A program made the position numbers and the translations under genes. 64,000 nt of DNA from Gordionus sp. m RMFG-2023 (Eukaryota > Nematomorpha > Gordioida > Chordodea > Parachordodidae): assembly GCF_954871325.1 (NCBI RefSeq), contig NC_088775.1:45795561-45859560 (forward strand). Direction: 5' to 3'. The notes beneath the pieces were generated by a model. That model saw only the letters and a program-made list of their open reading frames with translations. It ran no database searches and had not been told where the DNA came from. Of this stretch, positions 32,301 to 44,460 are shown piece by piece; positions within the stretch are counted from its first letter, which is position 1, and every line of letters begins with the position of its first letter.

Positions 32301-35300
32301 CGTTATTTATGAACTTTTTTGAATTATTTTAAAGCATTTGGGTAAAAATAGATATTGTTAACATGTTAAATTAAAATTTCAGTGAAGATATACAGGGAAG
32401 TGACAATTGTCATAATCGTTATTTTTGAACTTTTTTGAATTTCTTTAAAGCAAATGAGTAAAAATAGATATTATTAATATGTTAAATTAAAATTTCAGTG
32501 AAGATGTACTACAGGAAAGTGACAATTGTCATAATCGGTATTTTTGAACTTTTTTGAATTTTTTTAAAGCAAATAGGTAAAAATAGATATTGTTAACATG
32601 TTAAATTAAAATTTCAGTGAAGATGTACTACAGGAAAGTGACAATTGTCATAATCGTTATTTTTGAACCTTTTTAAATTTTTTTAAAGCAAATGGGTAAA
32701 AGAAGATATTGTTAACATGTTAAATAAAAATTTCAGTGAAGATGTAATACAGGAAATTGACAATTGTCATAATTGTTATTTTTGAACTTTTTTGAATTTT
32801 TTTAAAGCATTAGGGAAAAATAGATATTGTTAACATGTTAAATTAAAATTTCAGTGAAGATATACTACAGGGAAGTGACAATTGTCATAATCGTTATTTT
32901 TGAACCTTTTTAAAATTTTTTAAAGCAAATGGGTAAATGAAGATATTGTTAACATGTTAAATTAAAATTTCAGTGAAGATATACTACAGGGAAGTGACAA
33001 TTGTCATAATCGTTATTTTTGAACTTTTTTGAATTTTTTTAAAGGAAATAAGTAAAAATAGATATTGTTAACATGTTAAATTAAAATTTCAGTGAAGATG
33101 TACTACAGGAAAGTGACAATTGTCATAATCGTTATTTTTGAACTTTTTTGAATTTTTTTAAAGCAAATAGGTAAAAATAGATATTGTTAACATGTTAAAT
33201 TAAAATTTCAGTGAAGATGTACTACAGGAAAGTGACAATTGTCATAATAGTTATTTTTGAACCTTTTAAATTTTTTTAAAGCAAATGGGTAAAAGAAGAT
33301 ATTGTTAACATGTTAAATTAAAATTTCAGTGAAGATGTACTACAGGAAAGTGACAATTGTCATAATCGTTATTTATGAACTTTTTTGAATTATTTTAAAG
33401 CATTTGGGTAAAAATAGATATTGTTAACATGTTAAATTAAAATTTCAGTGAAGATATACTACAGGGAAGTGACAATTGTCATAATCGTTATTATTGAACT
33501 TCTTTAATTTTTTTTAAAGCAAATGGGTAAAAATAGATATTGTTAATATGTTTTAAATTAAAATTTCAGTGAAGATGTACTACAGGGTGACAATTGTCAT
33601 AATCGTTATTTTTGAACCTTTTTAAAAAATTTTTAAAGCAAATGGGTAAAATAGATATTGTTAACATGTTAAATTAAAATTTCAGTGAAGATGTACTACA
33701 GGAAAGTGACAATTGTCATAATCGTTATTTTTGAACCTTTTTAAATTTTTTTAAAGCAAATGGGTAAAAGAAGATATTGTTAAAATGTTAAATTAAAATT
33801 TCAGTGAAGATGTACTACAGGAAAGTGACAATTGTCATAATTGTTATTTTTGAACTTTTTTGAATTTTTTTAAAGCATTTGGGAAAAATAGATATTGTTA
33901 ACATGTTAAATTAAAATTTCAGTGAAGATATACTACAGGGAAGTGACAATTGTCATAATCGTTATTTATGAACTTTTTTGAATTATTTTAAAGCATTAGG
34001 GAAAAATAGATATTGTTAACATGTTAAATTAAAATTTCAGTGAAGATATACTACAGGGAAGTGACAATTGTCATAATCGTTATTATTGAACTTTTTTAAT
34101 TTTTTTAAAGCAAATGCGTAAAAATAGATATTGTTAATATGTTTTATATTAAAATTTCAGTGAAGATGTACTACAGGGTGACAATTGTCATAATCGTTAT
34201 TTTTGAACCTTTTTAAAAATTTTTAAAGCAAATGGGTAAAATAGATATTGTTAACATGTTAAATTTAAATTTCAGTGAAGATGTACTACAGGAAAGTGAC
34301 AATTGTCATAATCGCTATTTTTGAACCTTTTTAAATTTTTTTAAAGCAAATGGGTTAATGAAGATATTGTTAACATGTTAAATTAAAATTTCAGTGAAGA
34401 TGTACTACAGGAAAGTGATAATTGTCATAATCGTTATTTTTGAACTTTTTTGAATTTTTTTAAAGCAAATAGGTAAAAATAGATATTGTTAACATGTTAA
34501 ATTAAAATTTCAGTGAAGATGTACTACAGGAAAGCGACAATTGTCATAATCGTTATTTTTGAACCTTTTTAAATTTTTTTAAGGCAAATGGGTAAAAGAA
34601 GATATTGTTAACATGTTAAATTAAAATTTCAGTGAAGATGTACTACAGGAAAGTGACAATTGTCATAATCGTTATTTATGAACTTTTTTGAATTATTTTA
34701 AAGCATTTGGGTAAAAATAGATATTGTTAACATGTTAAATTAAAATTTCAGTGAAGATATACTACAGGGAAGTGACAATTGTCATAATCGTTATTATTGA
34801 ACTTCTTTGAATTTTTTTAAAGCAAATGGGTAAAAATAGATATTGTTAATATGTTTTAAATTAAAATTTCAGTGAAGATGTACTACAGGGTGACAATTGT
34901 CATAATCGTTATTTTTGAACCTTTTTAAAAAATTTTTAAAGCAAATGGGTAAAATAGATATTGTTAACTAGTTAAATTAAAATTTCAGTGAAGATGTACT
35001 ACAGGAAAGTGACAATTGTCATAATCTTTATTTTTGATTCTTTTTAAATTTTTTTAAAGCAAATGGGTAAATGAAGATATTGTTAACATGTTAAATTAAA
35101 ATTTCAGTGAAGATGTACTACAGGAAAGTGACAATTGTCATAATCGTTATTTTTGAACTTTTTTGAATTTTTTTAAAGCAAATAGGTAAAAATAGATATT
35201 GTTAACATGTTAAATTAAAATTTCAGTGAAGATGTACTACAGGAAAGTGACAATTGTCATAATCGTTATTTTTGAACCTTTTAAATTTTTTTAAAGCAAA

Positions 35301-36535
35301 TGGGTAAAAGAAGATATTGTTAACATGTTAAATTAAAATTTCAGTGAAGATGTACTACAGGAAAGTGACAATTGTCATAATCGTTATTTATGAACTTTTT
35401 TGAATTATTTTAAAGCATTTGGGTAAAAATAGATATTGTTAACATGTTAAATTAAAATTTCAGTGAAGATATACTACAGGGAAGTGACAATTGTCATAAT
35501 CGTTATTTTTGAACTTTTTTAAAGCAAATGAGTAAAAATAGATATTATTAATATGTTAAATTAAAATTTCAGTGAAGATGTACTACAGGAAAGTGACAAT
35601 TGTCATAATCGTTATTTTTGAACCTTTTTAAATTTTTTTTAAGCAAATGGGTAAAAGAAGATATTGTTAAAATGTTAAATTAAAATTTCAGTGAAGATGT
35701 ACTACAGGAAAGTGACAATTGTCATAATTGTTATTTTTGAACTTTTTTGAATTTTTTTAAAACATTTGGGAAAAATAGATATTGTTAACATGTTAAATTA
35801 AAATTTCAGTGAAGATATACTACAGGGAAGTGATAATTGTCATAATCGTTATTATTGAACTTTTTTAATTTTTTTTAAAGCAAATGGGTAAAAATAGATA
35901 TTGTTAATATGTTTTAAATTAAAATTTCAGTGAAGATGTACTTCAGGGTGACAATTGTCATAATCGTTATTTTTGAACCTTTTTAAAAAATTTTTAAAGC
36001 AAATGGGTAAAATAGATATTGTTAATATGTTAAATTAAAATTTCAGCGAAGATGTACTACAGGAAAGTGACAATTGTCATAATCGTTATTTTTGAACCTT
36101 TTTAAAATTTTTTAAAGCAAATGGGTAAATGAAGATATTGTTAACATGTTAAATTAAAATTTCAGTGAAGATGTACTACAGGAAAGTGACAATTGTCATA
36201 ATCGTTATTTTTGAACTTTTTTGAATTTTTTTAAAGCAAATAGGTAAAAATAGATATTGTTAACATGTTTAATTAAAATTTCAGTGAAGATGTACTACAG
36301 GAAAGCGACAATTGTCATAATCGTTATTTTTGAACCTTTTTAAATTTTTTTAAGCAAATGGGTAAAAATAGATATTGTTAACATGTTAAATTAAAATTTC
36401 AGTGAAGATGTACTACAGGAAAGTGACAATTACCATAATCGTTATTATTGAAATTTTTTAAATTTTTTTAAAGCAAATGAGTAAAAATAGATATTATTAA
36501 TATGTTAAATTAAAATTTCAGTGAAGATGTACCAC

Positions 36536-36660
36536 AAATAATCTTTATTTTTGATTTTTTTATATATAAAATTGAAAACTGATAATTGTCATATGTAATA
36601 TTTTTAAACTCTTTTTATTAAACAAGGTTAGAATAAAGATATTTTGAAAATTATTTATTA
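36536..36660 (+). repeat. Degenerate inner edge of left satellite
   Basis: After the last good monomer the sequence keeps only fragments of the unit (AATCTTTATTTTTGA, GATAATTGTCAT, a diverged AATAAAGATATTTTGAAAATT). The mirror image of this edge is present at about 54,030-54,145, so the transition from arm to satellite belongs to the inverted repeat and was duplicated with it. Confidence 0.7.
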
Positions 36661-37563
36661 TTTCAAAATTATTAAAAAAATATATTGTAAACCAGGTTTG
36701 TTGTTAGTAAGGTCCTATCATTTAATTTTAAAAAATAACCAATCTAATTTTTTTTTAATAAAAAATATTAGCTCATCATGTTTCTTAAATTTTTGATGGC
36801 TTTAGATTGTAAAATATTAAAAAGTGGTGCCTTCTAACTTCTATAATTTGAGCGTTATTTATGTAAAATCGTGCTTTTACAATGTACAACGACATTAAAC
36901 AGCAAGAACTCAAATTTATATTACGAGCCAAATATATTTATGGATTGTCAAATTCTTGGTTTTTTAGTTTTGACGAAATAATAAACCTGACCTAACTTAT
37001 TCAATTGGATAGATTTAGTTTTTTTTATACTGAAAATATTTTATATTTTTTTTATTTTACTCTATCAATTCGAGTCGCGAAAGGCAGTTTTAAATATGAA
37101 TATTTATTGTAAACCTAGCATATAAATATTTCTCCTTTTAAAATTCAACCCATACTTTTTGATCCTTCACTACAAAGGTGGAAAAAAATCCTTAACTACA
37201 AAGGTGGGGTCTATTTTATCCCAAATTTTGATTAGCTATATCTCAGAACATATTAAAATTTGAGATCTACAAATACAATTTTGAATATATATTCAAATAT
37301 TATTGGAAATAATAAATACAAAATCTTAGATTAATAGTTACTTCTAAAAACAGTTATGCAAATACTAAAGTTACTGAAATAAAAATTTTTTTCTGAGACC
37401 TTTTTTAGTTATATTTTGATCACCAAAAAGTATTTAAAAAATGCAAATTTTATTATATATTTTATTAAATGAACGTCGAATATAGATAATTATATAAATT
37501 TTATAAAAAGATTTTAAATATTAAAAAAAATACTAATCATCAAATAACATGTAAATTTTTGTA

Positions 37564-38240
37564 CTAACATTCACGACAAAATGTATGCATATGATCTTTA
37601 CAAATGAATTTTGAACAATTTAAACAAATAAATGTTGTTTTTACCTCCTTCACTCTTAGACAATCTTTACATACTCCCTTTTTATTAGTTGGAATATGTT
37701 TTTCAGCAGTTATATTGAGAACATCCCCAATGTTGTTACGTAATAATCTACTTATACTAGGGTTCTCAGAACTGCTGATCATATATGGAGTTATCAGTTC
37801 CATTGCTAATAATTTTATAAATTTTTATATTTCTATGAACTATCAGTACATTTATGATTGATATATTTACTATAGTATAAAAAAAGGCCAATGGCCGTCT
37901 ATTGGATTCCTGGATATATAATATATGGGGATAGTTGATCAACTCCAGTTTTTGTTAAATTATAAAAAGTTATAATTTCTGGTTTTTTAAACTTATCAGT
38001 TGATGCATCAATTTTGTTATGAGTGTGTAGAAAGCAACACTATATTCTTATACTTTTTTGGTATGTATGAAACTAACAGTTCTATTTTCTCTAAATGCAA
38101 ATAAACTAAATTTATATCTCTAATAATCACCTGACTCACAATCTATATAAAATGTTATAAATATTAAATAGACAATTCTTCCAGAACTTGATGATATTAA
38201 ATTTTCCATGTGCATCTTTTATAGTATTTAGCTCCATAAT
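37564..38240 (-). pseudogene. piggyBac-like transposase C-terminal relic (left arm)
   Basis: Read on the minus strand, this shows the end of a piggyBac-family DDE transposase, which cuts and pastes DNA at TTAA sites. Visible pieces: KKYKN(I)VLLSTHS near 38,030-38,060, KPEIITFYNLTKTGVD near 37,950-38,000, a segment reading RRPLAFF followed in another frame by YTIVNISIINV near 37,840-37,900, and a 79-codon open end at 37,564-37,803. The last holds the Cys-rich C-terminal finger: CKDC, then CLNC, then CKDH, then CREC. Frame changes and stops make it a fossil. The VDTVDKL motif of the right-arm copy is shortened here to VDQL by a 9-bp loss. The N-terminal two thirds are not recognisable. Confidence 0.75.
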
Positions 38241-38488
38241 AAAAAAAAATAATATTAAATTTTAAAATTTTGGGTTACAACACAACATTGAAAAATAAAT
38301 TTAAGTTAAGAACCTTTCTATAAATTTAGGAAGCTGACATATAAATGCAATATATAAAAAATTTAGAAATGGTTGGTTCAGTTTAGATTATCTTTAATAA
38401 CAGCTAATATATATTTAACAAATCATTTCAGGTTTGGTTTAGCTGAGTTAATAATCAAGCTAAACCTTGGATATGAACTAAAAAGATT

Positions 38489-38692
38489 TCACCAAAAAAC
38501 CATTGTTGAAACAAATAAAGTCATCGTAAAAACAAGAAATAAACTGAATTGTATTGTTAAAATGTTAATTTTGATGTATTTGTCAAATCCCGCATAAATT
38601 TTTTCAACTCTATAATTGTCCCATACATAATATTTCTCTATAAAATCAAGATCTACAAAATAATTCTCCACAAAATAATTCTCTACATTCAT
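38489..38692 (-). other. Open frame shared by both arms, unlikely gene (left copy)
   Basis: A 67-codon frame starting MNVENYFVENYFVDLDF and ending in a hydrophobic stretch (ILTIQFSLFLVF...) that could be a membrane segment. The right arm has the same frame at 52,340-52,555 with few substitutions, and the left copy has an extra ENYFV. Because the 5' part is made of TATAGAGAA-type repeats and no family is recognised, I regard it as probably non-coding sequence kept open by recent duplication. Confidence 0.25.
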
Positions 38693-38825
38693 TTTAAATC
38701 ATTCTCTATAAACGACATTCTCTATAAAACCAATTTCTATAAATGCATTCTCTATAATTGTTTTCTTCTCTATAAATGTTACTCTATAAAATACATTCTC
38801 TATAATGGTTTCTCTATAAAGATGT
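38590..38825 (+). repeat. Degenerate TCTCTATAAA short repeat (left arm)
   Basis: About a dozen irregularly spaced copies of (T)TCTCTATAAA(T/A), spacing 12-20 bp. The right arm has the complement (TATAGAGAA) at 52,296-52,440 but with fewer copies, so this tract has expanded or contracted since the arms were duplicated. Confidence 0.65.
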
Positions 38826-38863
38826 GGAACCCCATTATTATTATTAAAAAATTTTTATATATA

Positions 38864-38871
38864 ATTCTTTT
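38864..38871. repeat. Merlin target-site duplication, left copy
   Basis: ATTCTTTT directly before the GGTTATTGCTTAAG terminus. The same 8 bp follows the right terminus at 44,644-44,651, and a single copy stands at the corresponding unoccupied site in the right arm (52,248-52,255, complement). Confidence 0.92.
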
Positions 38872-39205
38872 GGTTATTGCTTAAGTCGAGGGGTATATTA
38901 TTTTTTTTTTTTTGTCATTTTTTTTGTTATTTTTTTTATGTTTTTTTTAATGTTATTTTAAATTAATATAGTATTATTTGGTGATAATTTTTTTTGTGAT
39001 AAATTTTTAATTGTTGCATATTTTTATTATTTAGTGATAATTTTTTTTTGTGATAAATTTTTAAAATAATGTAGCATATTTTATTATTTGGTGATAAATT
39101 TTTAAATTAATATGTATTTTTTCTTTTAAGATATTTTAAAATATTTTTTTCTTTTTTAAAAATATTTCTTAATTCCTAGGGAGGGGAGGAGGGTAGAAGA
39201 ATTGT
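38872..39205 (+). repeat. Merlin left terminal inverted repeat
   Basis: Includes the 20-bp end GGTTATTGCTTAAGTCGAGG, a long T-rich tract, three GGTGATAA-containing segments and the GC-rich inner edge CCTAGGGAGGGGAGG. The complement of the inner edge is at about 40,670-40,690. Confidence 0.85.
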
Positions 39206-39442
39206 GGTGAGTCAATTTTATTCATTAAATTGAAATATAGTCTGATAATCTAAGCAATTTTAGGAAAATTAGCATAAAATCTTAAATTTTGTATTTATTA
39301 GGGGTAAAATAGACCCCATCTTTAAATTCTAAGTGATTTTTTTAACCTTTGTTGGGAAGGGTTAATTCGAAATAAATTGAAATATATTATTGAAATTTAT
39401 ACAAAATAAAAATATCGAAATATAGTAATAAACGAGTCAATT
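39206..39442. other. Merlin 3' non-coding segment
   Basis: AT-rich sequence between the left terminal repeat and the transposase stop codon. It contains GGTAAAATAGACCCCAT near 39,302, which resembles a motif in the large inverted-repeat arms (37,203 and 53,470). The resemblance is short and I draw no conclusion from it. Confidence 0.5.
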
Positions 39443-40523
39443 TTATTCATTAAATTGAAAAATTGTATTAAAATGTATACAGTCATTTATAAATAGAATA
39501 AAAAGATCAAAGCGATTTAATAATTTATGTTTTCTAAAATATCTATATTCAAGTATATATTCATGAATATTCTCTCGATCCCCATGTCTTTTATAGTTTT
39601 CCTTAAGATCCCGCCACAGTCTTTCGACTTTTTGGGTGTGAATGGATCTATCATTTGGGTCAACGAAGTTTCGGGAATGATTGACCCTATAATGGAAATA
39701 ATTTGTTTGATCCAACCGATTATATCTAAGATAAATAGATTTAAATATATTACTACTTTTGATTTACAGAAAAATATATTTACATACCCTAACCATGAGT
39801 CAGTCATTATCGTGGAATCTTGCATAACATTATCTTTAACCACAGGCAGTGTGGTATCTTGATCCCTCGTTGTTGTTGCACTTAGAAATATTTCATCCGT
39901 CTCGCGACATATGCCACCGATGATCCATTCCATATAGCCTCGGAAATCAAATGCCGGCCACGATTATATTTACGCTTCCACACATGAGTTTCGTCTATTT
40001 CGATAACTCTGCCAGGCCCCCCGATCTTTGTATGATTCGAAGCTATATGGAACCCACATACTTTGCGAAATTTTTTAAACCTATATAAATTAAATATAAA
40101 AACCATATTTTACTTTAAATTACCATCCAGAAATTGCATTCCTATGATAATCCAATTCCTTCGAAGCACTTAAAATTTTATAACGGCCTAAAAATAATTT
40201 TGTTCTTTAATATTTTTTAAATAATTACTACTTATATACAAGTATACTAGTCTTAAAAATTTCCTAACGTCCTGAATCCCTTCAAAAATAGAATCTAAAA
40301 ATTTGTCATTTATGATATAAAAATTAATATTACCTTACCATATCGAATATGATCTACGACATCTATTGCATCGATTTCGCAAACTATTCTTATTTTTTTC
40401 TACCCGCATTATGGAATTGCAACAAGTATGCTCTATTCCTAAAGAGATTAATTGATTATTAAGGCAAAATTGATAAGTTGTTTCAACAGTTTTAGTTAAC
40501 ACACCTAGTGTAAAAATATTCAT
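39443..40523 (-). pseudogene. Merlin transposase (ISXO2/IS1595-like DDE), nearly intact
   Basis: Five exons on the minus strand fit well: 40,523-40,334, 40,294-40,232, 40,187-40,124, 40,080-39,788 and 39,725-39,443, with GT-AG introns of 39, 44, 43 and 62 bp; about 297 residues, normal for Merlin. Exon 1 carries a zinc-ribbon-like Cys set (TCC...CNRC). Exon 2 has DSIFEGIQDVRKFL. The catalytic residues are visible: D in VIEIDETHVWKRKYNRGR, D in IMTDSWLGY, and E in HTQKVERLW after VNHSRNFVDP. Two defects: a TAA at the end of exon 1, between SIW and DSIF, and a frame change near 39,940-39,985, between NRGR and WIIGGICRETDEIF. The gene was probably functional until recently; other copies may supply activity. 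Confidence 0.85.
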
Positions 40524-40649
40524 TTTAAAAGAAAAAAACGGAAATAATATTAAGTTAGTATGGAAGGAATCATATTATATATATACATAATCTAATAATA
40601 ATCGGAACTACGAATTATTTCTTTAAAAAAACAATTTTTTAAAAAAATA

Positions 40650-41023
40650 TGTAGACACAATTCTTTTACCTACCTCCCCTCCCTAGGAATTAAGAAATAT
40701 TTTTAAAAAAGAAAAAAATATTTTAAAATATCTTAAAAGAAAAAATACATATTAATTTAAAAATTTATCACCAAATAATAAAAATATGCTACATTATTTT
40801 AAAAATTAATCACAAAAAAAAATTATCACTAAATAATAAAAATATGCAACAATATTTTAAAAATTTATCACAAAAAAAATTATCACCAAATAATACTATA
40901 TTAATTTAAAATAACATTTAAAAAAAACATAAAAAAAATAACATAAAAAAAATAACATAAAAAAAAAACATAAAAAAAATAACAAAAAAAATAACAAAAA
41001 AAATAAAATAAAAAAAAAACGCA
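40650..41023 (-). repeat. Merlin right terminal inverted repeat, inner part
   Basis: Complement of the left terminal repeat beginning at CACAATTCTT and CCTCCCCTCCCTAGG, with expanded AAAATAACAT-type units at 40,920-41,015. It is cut at 41,023 by the fold-back element, and its outermost 42 bp lie at 44,602-44,643. Confidence 0.85.
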
Positions 41024-41162
41024 AGGTCTAAAAGTCGAAAGGCTGCATGATACGAAAGGCTAAAAAATAATATTGAAAATAAAAATAACAAAGAAAATGA
41101 TTAATGTGTAATTTGATTGATTTATTGCTTTTTTTACGAGAAAAATATTATAATAACATTAC

Positions 41163-42010
41163 ATTATAATATATTAAAAAAATGGAAATTTTAAGATCTT
41201 TTCAATTTTTTTATTAATTCTTTGAAATAAATTACGGTTTTAATTTTATTTAATTTTATTAATTTTTAATTTATATTTTTAATTAAATTATATTTATTTA
41301 TTTAAAAAAAATGGAATATAATATATTAAAAAAATGGAAATTTTAAGATCTTTTCAATTTTTTTATTAATTCTTTGAAATAAATTACGGTTTTAATTTTA
41401 TTTAATTTTATTAATTTTTAATTTATATTTTTAATTAAATTATATTTATTTATTTAAAAAAAATGGAATATAATATATTCAAAAAATGGAAATTTTAAGA
41501 TCTTTTCAATTTTTTTATTAATTCTTTGAAATAAATTACGGTTTTAATTTTATTTAATTTTATTAATTTTTAATTTATATTTTTAATTAAATTATATTTA
41601 TTTATTTAAAAAAAATGGAATATAATATATTAAAAAAATGGAAATTTTAAGATCTTTTCAATTTTTTTATTAATTCTTTGAAATAAATTACGGTTTTAAT
41701 TTTATTTAATTTTATTAATTTTTAATTTATATTTTTAATTAAATTATATTTATTTATTTAAAAAAAATGGAATATAATATATTAAAAAAATGGAAATTTT
41801 AAGATCTTTTCAATTTTTTTATTAATTCTTTGAAATAAATTGCGGTTTTATTTTTATTTTTATTTAATTTTTATTTTTAATTAAATTATATTTGGTTATT
41901 TTAAAAAAATGGATTATAATATTTCAATTTTTTTATTAATTCTTTGAAATAAATTGCGATTATAATTTTATTTAATTTCATTAATTTTTAATTTATTTAA
42001 TTAAATTATA
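41163..42010 (+). repeat. ~151-bp AT-rich tandem repeat in left fold-back arm
   Basis: Five near-identical copies start at about 41,163, 41,312, 41,464, 41,616 and 41,767 (marker AATATATTAAAAAAATGG then AAGATCTTTTCAATTTTTTT), followed by a shorter variant from about 41,910. The right arm at 44,150-44,460 has only about two full copies and the variant. Confidence 0.85.
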
Positions 42011-42117
42011 TTTGGTTATTTTAAAATAATGGAATTTTTAAAATTATATGTATATTCTATTTAAGTTTTTTTTCAAAACTAAATTGATAGTAAGTATAAC
42101 GATATTGTGAGTACTGG

Positions 42118-43970
42118 ATTAGGGAAAAGGCTAACATCTTATATGCAATTTTGAATATTTTTATATCATTCTACTCAGAATTAAATTTCCTATCCAATTA
42201 TGCTTAGATGTATTTTTTTACGTTTCCGGTTCAAAAAATAACATTTTTGTCGCGAAAACGTTCGAAGGGAAAAGGCTAACATCTTAAGTTTAATTTTTTA
42301 AATTTTTATATCATTGAACTCAGAATTAAATTTCCTATCTAAATATGCTTTGATGTATTTTTTTACGATATCGGTTCAAAAAATAAATTTTAAAAATTTT
42401 TTTGTGGTAAAAACGTTGGAAGGGAAAAGGCTAACATCTTATATGCAATTTTGAATATTTTTATATCATTCTACTCAGAATTAAATTTCCTATCCAATTA
42501 TGCTTAGATGTATTTTTTTACGTTTCCGGTTCAAAAAATAACATTTTTGTCGCGAAAACGTTCGAAGGGAAAAGGCTAACATCTTAAGTTTAATTTTTAT
42601 GTTAGCCTTTTCCCTTCGAACGTTTTCGCGACAAAAATGTTATTTTTTGAACCGGAAACGTAAAAAAATACATCTAAGCATAATTGGATAGGAAATTTAA
42701 TTCTGAGTAGAATGATATAAAAATATTCAAAATTGCATATAAGATGTTAGCCTTTTCCCTTCCAACGTTTTTACCACAAAAAAATTTTTAAAATTTATTT
42801 TTTGAACCGATATCGTAAAAAAATACATCAAAGCATATTTAGATAGGAAATTTAATTCTGAGTTCAATGATATAAAAATTTAAAAAATTAAACTTAAGAT
42901 GTTAGCCTTTTCCCTTCGAACGTTTTCGCGACAAAAATGTTATTTTTTGAACCGGAAACGTAAAAAAATACATCTAAGCATAATTGGATAGGAAATTTAA
43001 TTCTGAGTAGAATGATATAAAAATATTCAAAATTGCATATAAGATGTTAGCCTTTTCCCTTCCAACGTTTTTACCACAAAAAAATTTTTAAAATTTATTT
43101 TTTGAACCGATATCGTAAAAAAATACATCAAAGCATATTTAGATAGGAAATTTAATTCTGAGTTCAATGATATAAAAATTTAAAAAATTAAACTTAAGAT
43201 GTTAGCCTTTTCCCTTCGAACGTTTTCGCGACAAAAATGTTATTTTTTGAACCGGAAACGTAAAAAAATACATCTAAGCATAATTGGATAGGAAATTTAA
43301 TTCTGAGTAGAATGATATAAAAATATTCAAAATTGCATATAAGATGTTAGCCTTTTCCCTTCCAACGTTTTTACCACAAAAAAAATTTTAAAATTTATTT
43401 TTTGAACCGATATCGTAAAAAAATACATCAAAGCATATTTAGATAGGAAATTTAATTCTGAGTTCAATGATATAAAAATTTAAAAAATTAAACTTAAGAT
43501 GTTATCCTTTTCCCTTCGAACCTTTTCGCGACAAAAATGTTATTTTTTGAACCGGAAACGTAAAAAAATACATCTAAGCATAATTGGATAGGAAATTTAA
43601 TTCTGAGTAGATTGATATAAAAATATTCAAAATTGCATATAAGATGTTAGCCTTTTCCCTTCCAACGTTTTTACCACAAAAAAATTTTTAAAATTTCTTT
43701 TTTGAACCGATATCGTAAAAAAATACATCAAAGCATATTTAGATAGGAAATTTAATTCTGATTTCAATGATATAAAAATTTAAAAAATTAAACTTAAGAT
43801 GTTAGCCTTTTCCCTTCGAACGTTTTCGTGACAAAAATGTTATTTTTTGAACCGGAAACGTAAAAAAATACATCTAAGCATAATTGGATAGGAAATTTAA
43901 TTCTGAGTAGAATGATATAAAAATATTCAAAATTGCATATAAGATGTTAGCCTTTTCCCTAATCCAGTAC
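42118..43970. repeat. 300-bp dimeric satellite arranged head to head
   Basis: The repeat unit is 300 bp, made of two related ~150-bp halves. One half has GTTTCCGGTTC and TCGCGAAAACGTTCGAAGGG; the other has GATATCGGTTC and GTGGTAAAAACGTTGGAAGGG. From 42,118 to about 42,597 the array runs one way (about 1.5 units). At 42,598 it flips, and about 4.5 units run the other way with starts at 42,598, 42,898, 43,198, 43,498 and 43,798. The outer boundaries (AGTACTGGATTAGGG and complement) are symmetrical. Successive 300-bp copies are almost identical. Confidence 0.9.
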
Positions 43971-44460
43971 TCACAATATCGTTATACTTACTATCAATTT
44001 AGTTTTGAAAAAAAACTTAAATAGAATATACATATAATTTTAAAAATTCCATTATTTTAAAATAACCAAATATAATTTAATTAAATAAATTAAAAATTAA
44101 TGAAATTAAATAAAATTATAATCGCAATTTATTTCAAAGAATTAATAAAAAAATTGAAATATTATAATCCATTTTTTTAAAATAACCAAATATAATTTAA
44201 TTAAAAATAAAAATTAAATAAAAATAAAAATAAAACCGCAATTTATTTCAAAGAATTAATAAAAAAATTGAAAAGATCTTAAAATTTCCATTTTTTTAAT
44301 ATATTATATTCCATTTTTTTTAAATAAATAAATATAATTTAATTAAAAATATAAATTAAAAATTAATAAAATTAAATAAAATTAAAACCGCAATTTATTT
44401 CAAAGAATTAATAAAAAAATTGAAAAGATCTTAAAATTTCCATTTTTTTAATATATTATA
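43971..44460 (-). repeat. Right fold-back arm with fewer ~151-bp copies
   Basis: Complement of 41,163-42,110. It begins with the complement of the boundary sequence and holds the variant copies and about two standard copies of the AAGATCTTTTCAATT repeat, against five in the left arm. Confidence 0.8.

Larger units (their letters stand above)
1..36535 (+). repeat. ~118-bp satellite array, left block
   Basis: Tandem head-to-tail array with a period of 117-120 bp, filling the window from its first base; by length about 308 copies. A typical monomer starts at the CAGTGAAGATGTACTACAGG motif, for example 108-226 and 227-345. Each monomer has two perfect 12-bp palindromes, TGACAATTGTCA and TTAACATGTTAA, about 73 bp apart start to start, separated by a T-rich and A-rich tract. 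Copies fall into a limited set of variants (GGTGAC, GATAAT, GCGACA, ATATACTACAGGG, TATTTATGAAC) that recur in the same order in larger blocks. There is no coding potential: the two 61-codon open frames at 866 and 3,470 are the same stretch of satellite. The left end lies outside the window. Confidence 0.97.

Noticed and set aside
1-36535. CRISPR-like regular repeat array
   Set aside because: The repeats are contiguous ~118-bp monomers without unique spacers, in a eukaryotic intron-bearing sequence.
37604-37861. 85-codon plus-strand frame
   Set aside because: Antisense to the piggyBac Cys-rich domain, which is on the minus strand.
39527-39862. 111-codon plus-strand frame
   Set aside because: Antisense shadow of the Merlin transposase exons.
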